A stretch of 16,554 nt of DNA from J061 sp003695725 [NCBI: Candidatus Schekmanbacteria bacterium] (lineage in GTDB: Bacteria; Schekmanbacteria; GWA2-38-11): assembly GCA_003695725.1 (NCBI GenBank), contig RFHX01000022.1:1-16554 (forward strand), in the 5' to 3' direction. Numbering within the stretch: position 1 is the stretch's first letter; each line of letters begins with the position of its first letter. Position numbers and translations under genes: made by a program. Of this stretch, positions 15,092-16,554 are shown one piece after another. The notes under the pieces are model-generated. The model saw only the letters and a list, made by a program, of their open reading frames with translations, had not been told where the DNA came from and did not search any database.

Positions 15092-16468
15092 ATGAGAATA
15101 AGAATATACATAGTTGAAGATGAAGCTATAAAAAGAGAAACGATAAAAGATTATCTTTTAGATAACGGGTTTGATGTTTTGGATTTTGAAAATCCTTCAG
15201 TTGCCCTTGAAAGCATCAAAAAAGATCTCCCCGATATTGTAATTACCGACCTTAGGCTCCCTTCTATGGACGGAATTTCATTTATGAAAGAAGCAATGAA
15301 AATATCATCAGCGATAAATTTCATAATCATTACCGCATATGCAACTGTTGAAACGGCTATTGAAGCAATGAAGAGCGGTGCTTTCGATTATCTAAAAAAA
15401 CCTTTTGACTTAGAAGAATTGATGCTGACTATTGAAAGATTGATATCCATCAAAAAACTTCGTGATGAAAATGTATATTTGAAAGACAGATTGATTGAAA
15501 AATATGCCTGCTGTAATCTTGTTGGCAAATCAAAAGCAATGCGGGAAATATATGATTTAATTGCAACAGTTGCCGATAGCACGAGCACTGTTTTAATCGA
15601 AGGTGAAAGCGGTACAGGAAAAGAGATGGTAGCAAATGCTATCCATTATAACAGTATTAGAAAAAATGCTCCTTTCATAAAAGTTAGTTGTTCTATTTTC
15701 AACCCGAATATTCTTGAATCTGAGTTATTCGGGCATGAAAAGGGCGCTTTTACAGGAGCAATAAAACACAAAAAGGGCAAATTTGAGCTTGCACATAGCG
15801 GTTCGATTTTCCTTGACGATATTGACGATATTCCATTGGATTTGCAAGTTAAACTTCTGCGTGTCTTACAGGAAAGGGAAGTCGAGAGAGTAGGAGGTTT
15901 ATCGCCTAAAAGCATAGATGTCCGTGTAATTGCCGCAACAAAAGAAAATTTGAAGGATAAAGTTTCAAAAGGGACATTTAGGGAAGACCTTTTTTACAGA
16001 TTGAATGTAATAAAAATAAATCTTCCACCTCTTAGAGAAAGAAAAGAAGATATACCCCTTCTTTTTGAGCACTTTTTACAGAAGTATGCACAAAGAGATA
16101 GAATTAATTTGCCGAAAGTAGAAGAAGAAGCATTGGAACCTCTATTTAAATATGATTGGCCCGGAAATGTGAGAGAGCTTGAAAATTTTACTGAGCGTTT
16201 AGTTACGCTGAATAAGTCCAAAAATGTGATAGATAAACAAACTGTTTTGTCTCACCTGCCTGAAAATGAGAAGAGAGAAACCTTTAATTTGCATTCGATA
16301 ATTCAAGAAGAAGGCAAGAGCTTTTCAGATATCCTTGAAATGACTGAAAGGAAATTGCTCATATGGGCTTTGGAAGAATCGGAAGGAAATAAGAGTAAGG
16401 CGGCGAATCTACTGAAAATGAAGCGCACGACTTTCTGTGATAAATTATCAAAGTATGAAATTGAATAA
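15092..16468 (+). CDS. NtrC-family sigma-54-dependent response regulator
   Basis: Cytosolic transcription activator of 458 residues with the classic three domains. The receiver (1-120) has the phospho-acceptor D53 in VITDLRLPSMDG, the Thr/Ala switch ITAYA and the conserved KKPF. The AAA+ domain has Walker A GESGTGKE (171-178), the sigma-54 contact loop GAFTGA (218-223), and the late motifs FREDLFYRLNV, PPLRERKEDIPLL and DWPGNVRELEN. Walker B reads FLDDIDDIP with D242-D243, where most members have Asp-Glu. The C-terminus is a Fis-type helix-turn-helix (about 420-455, SEGNKSKAANLLKMKRTTF). It lies 31 bases after the kinase gene in the same operon and is almost certainly its partner. Its target promoters were not found in this window. 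Confidence 0.96.
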   Translation: MRIRIYIVEDEAIKRETIKDYLLDNGFDVLDFENPSVALESIKKDLPDIVITDLRLPSMDGISFMKEAMKISSAINFIIITAYATVETAIEAMKSGAFDYLKKPFDLEELMLTIERLISIKKLRDENVYLKDRLIEKYACCNLVGKSKAMREIYDLIATVADSTSTVLIEGESGTGKEMVANAIHYNSIRKNAPFIKVSCSIFNPNILESELFGHEKGAFTGAIKHKKGKFELAHSGSIFLDDIDDIPLDLQVKLLRVLQEREVERVGGLSPKSIDVRVIAATKENLKDKVSKGTFREDLFYRLNVIKINLPPLRERKEDIPLLFEHFLQKYAQRDRINLPKVEEEALEPLFKYDWPGNVRELENFTERLVTLNKSKNVIDKQTVLSHLPENEKRETFNLHSIIQEEGKSFSDILEMTERKLLIWALEESEGNKSKAANLLKMKRTTFCDKLSKYEIE

Positions 16469-16554
16469 TTTTCTGTCGGAAATCCGTTAAATAAGTGCCG
16501 TAAAATCGTCGAAAACAATTTTCTTTAAATATTTCAATAAGATATATTTAATAC
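16469..16554. other. Sequence after the response regulator
   Basis: AT-rich end of the window without a gene. A weak hairpin GAAAA-CAA-TTTTC (16511-16523) is too AT-rich and lacks a T-run, so I do not call a terminator. Confidence 0.3.

Overview
The window is AT-rich, gene-dense and wholly chromosomal in character. It has no rRNA or tRNA genes, CRISPR array, transposase or phage gene that I can recognise. Lipoprotein signals, periplasmic c-type cytochromes, an NlpC/P60 lipoprotein and a sigma-54 activator suggest a Gram-negative bacterium with respiratory metabolism. DnaE and MazG look like those of deltaproteobacterial, Nitrospirota or AT-rich candidate-phylum genomes. The amino-sugar genes are of the short, archaeal-like kind. 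I cannot name the organism from sequence alone.

Layout. (1) 46-1919, minus strand: a two-gene cytochrome operon. A small monoheme cytochrome c with a long Cys-rich NPC-repeat tail is followed, through a 4-base GTGA overlap, by a five-heme cytochrome c554-like protein. (2) 1920-2415: a gene-free divergent spacer. (3) 2416-6815, plus strand: mazG (NTP pyrophosphohydrolase) and dnaE (replicative DNA polymerase), 32 bases apart. (4) 6801-7355, minus strand: an NlpC/P60 cell-wall hydrolase lipoprotein whose 3' end overlaps dnaE tail to tail. (5) 7613-12263, plus strand: an amino-sugar cluster. It holds a GlmU-like nucleotidyltransferase with a beta-helix, glmS, and a separate GlmU-like acetyltransferase, followed by a stand-alone 5'-3' exonuclease like the N-terminal domain of DNA polymerase I. 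(6) 12264-12630: a gene-free spacer with a good promoter at its end. (7) 12631-16468, plus strand: a three-gene signalling cassette made of a PhnD-like substrate-binding lipoprotein, a membrane histidine kinase and an NtrC-type response regulator, with no ABC transporter genes in the window.

How the genes work together. GlmS makes glucosamine-6-phosphate. After GlmM (not in the window), the 234-residue beta-helix protein would acetylate glucosamine-1-phosphate and the 403-residue protein would load UTP to give UDP-GlcNAc. The 403-residue protein has lost the acetyltransferase His and Asn, while the 234-residue one keeps them, so GlmU's two activities look divided between two genes. The signalling cassette probably has the lipoprotein bind a small anion or oxidised solute and pass the signal to the kinase and then to sigma-54 transcription. 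Its binding protein ends in a CxxxCH motif, which hints at redox, metal or heme sensing.

Most unusual items: the NPC-repeat tail on the monoheme cytochrome and its coupling to the five-heme cytochrome; the split of GlmU activities; the CxxxCH tail of the PhnD-like sensor; and the Walker B change (Asp-Asp) in the regulator.
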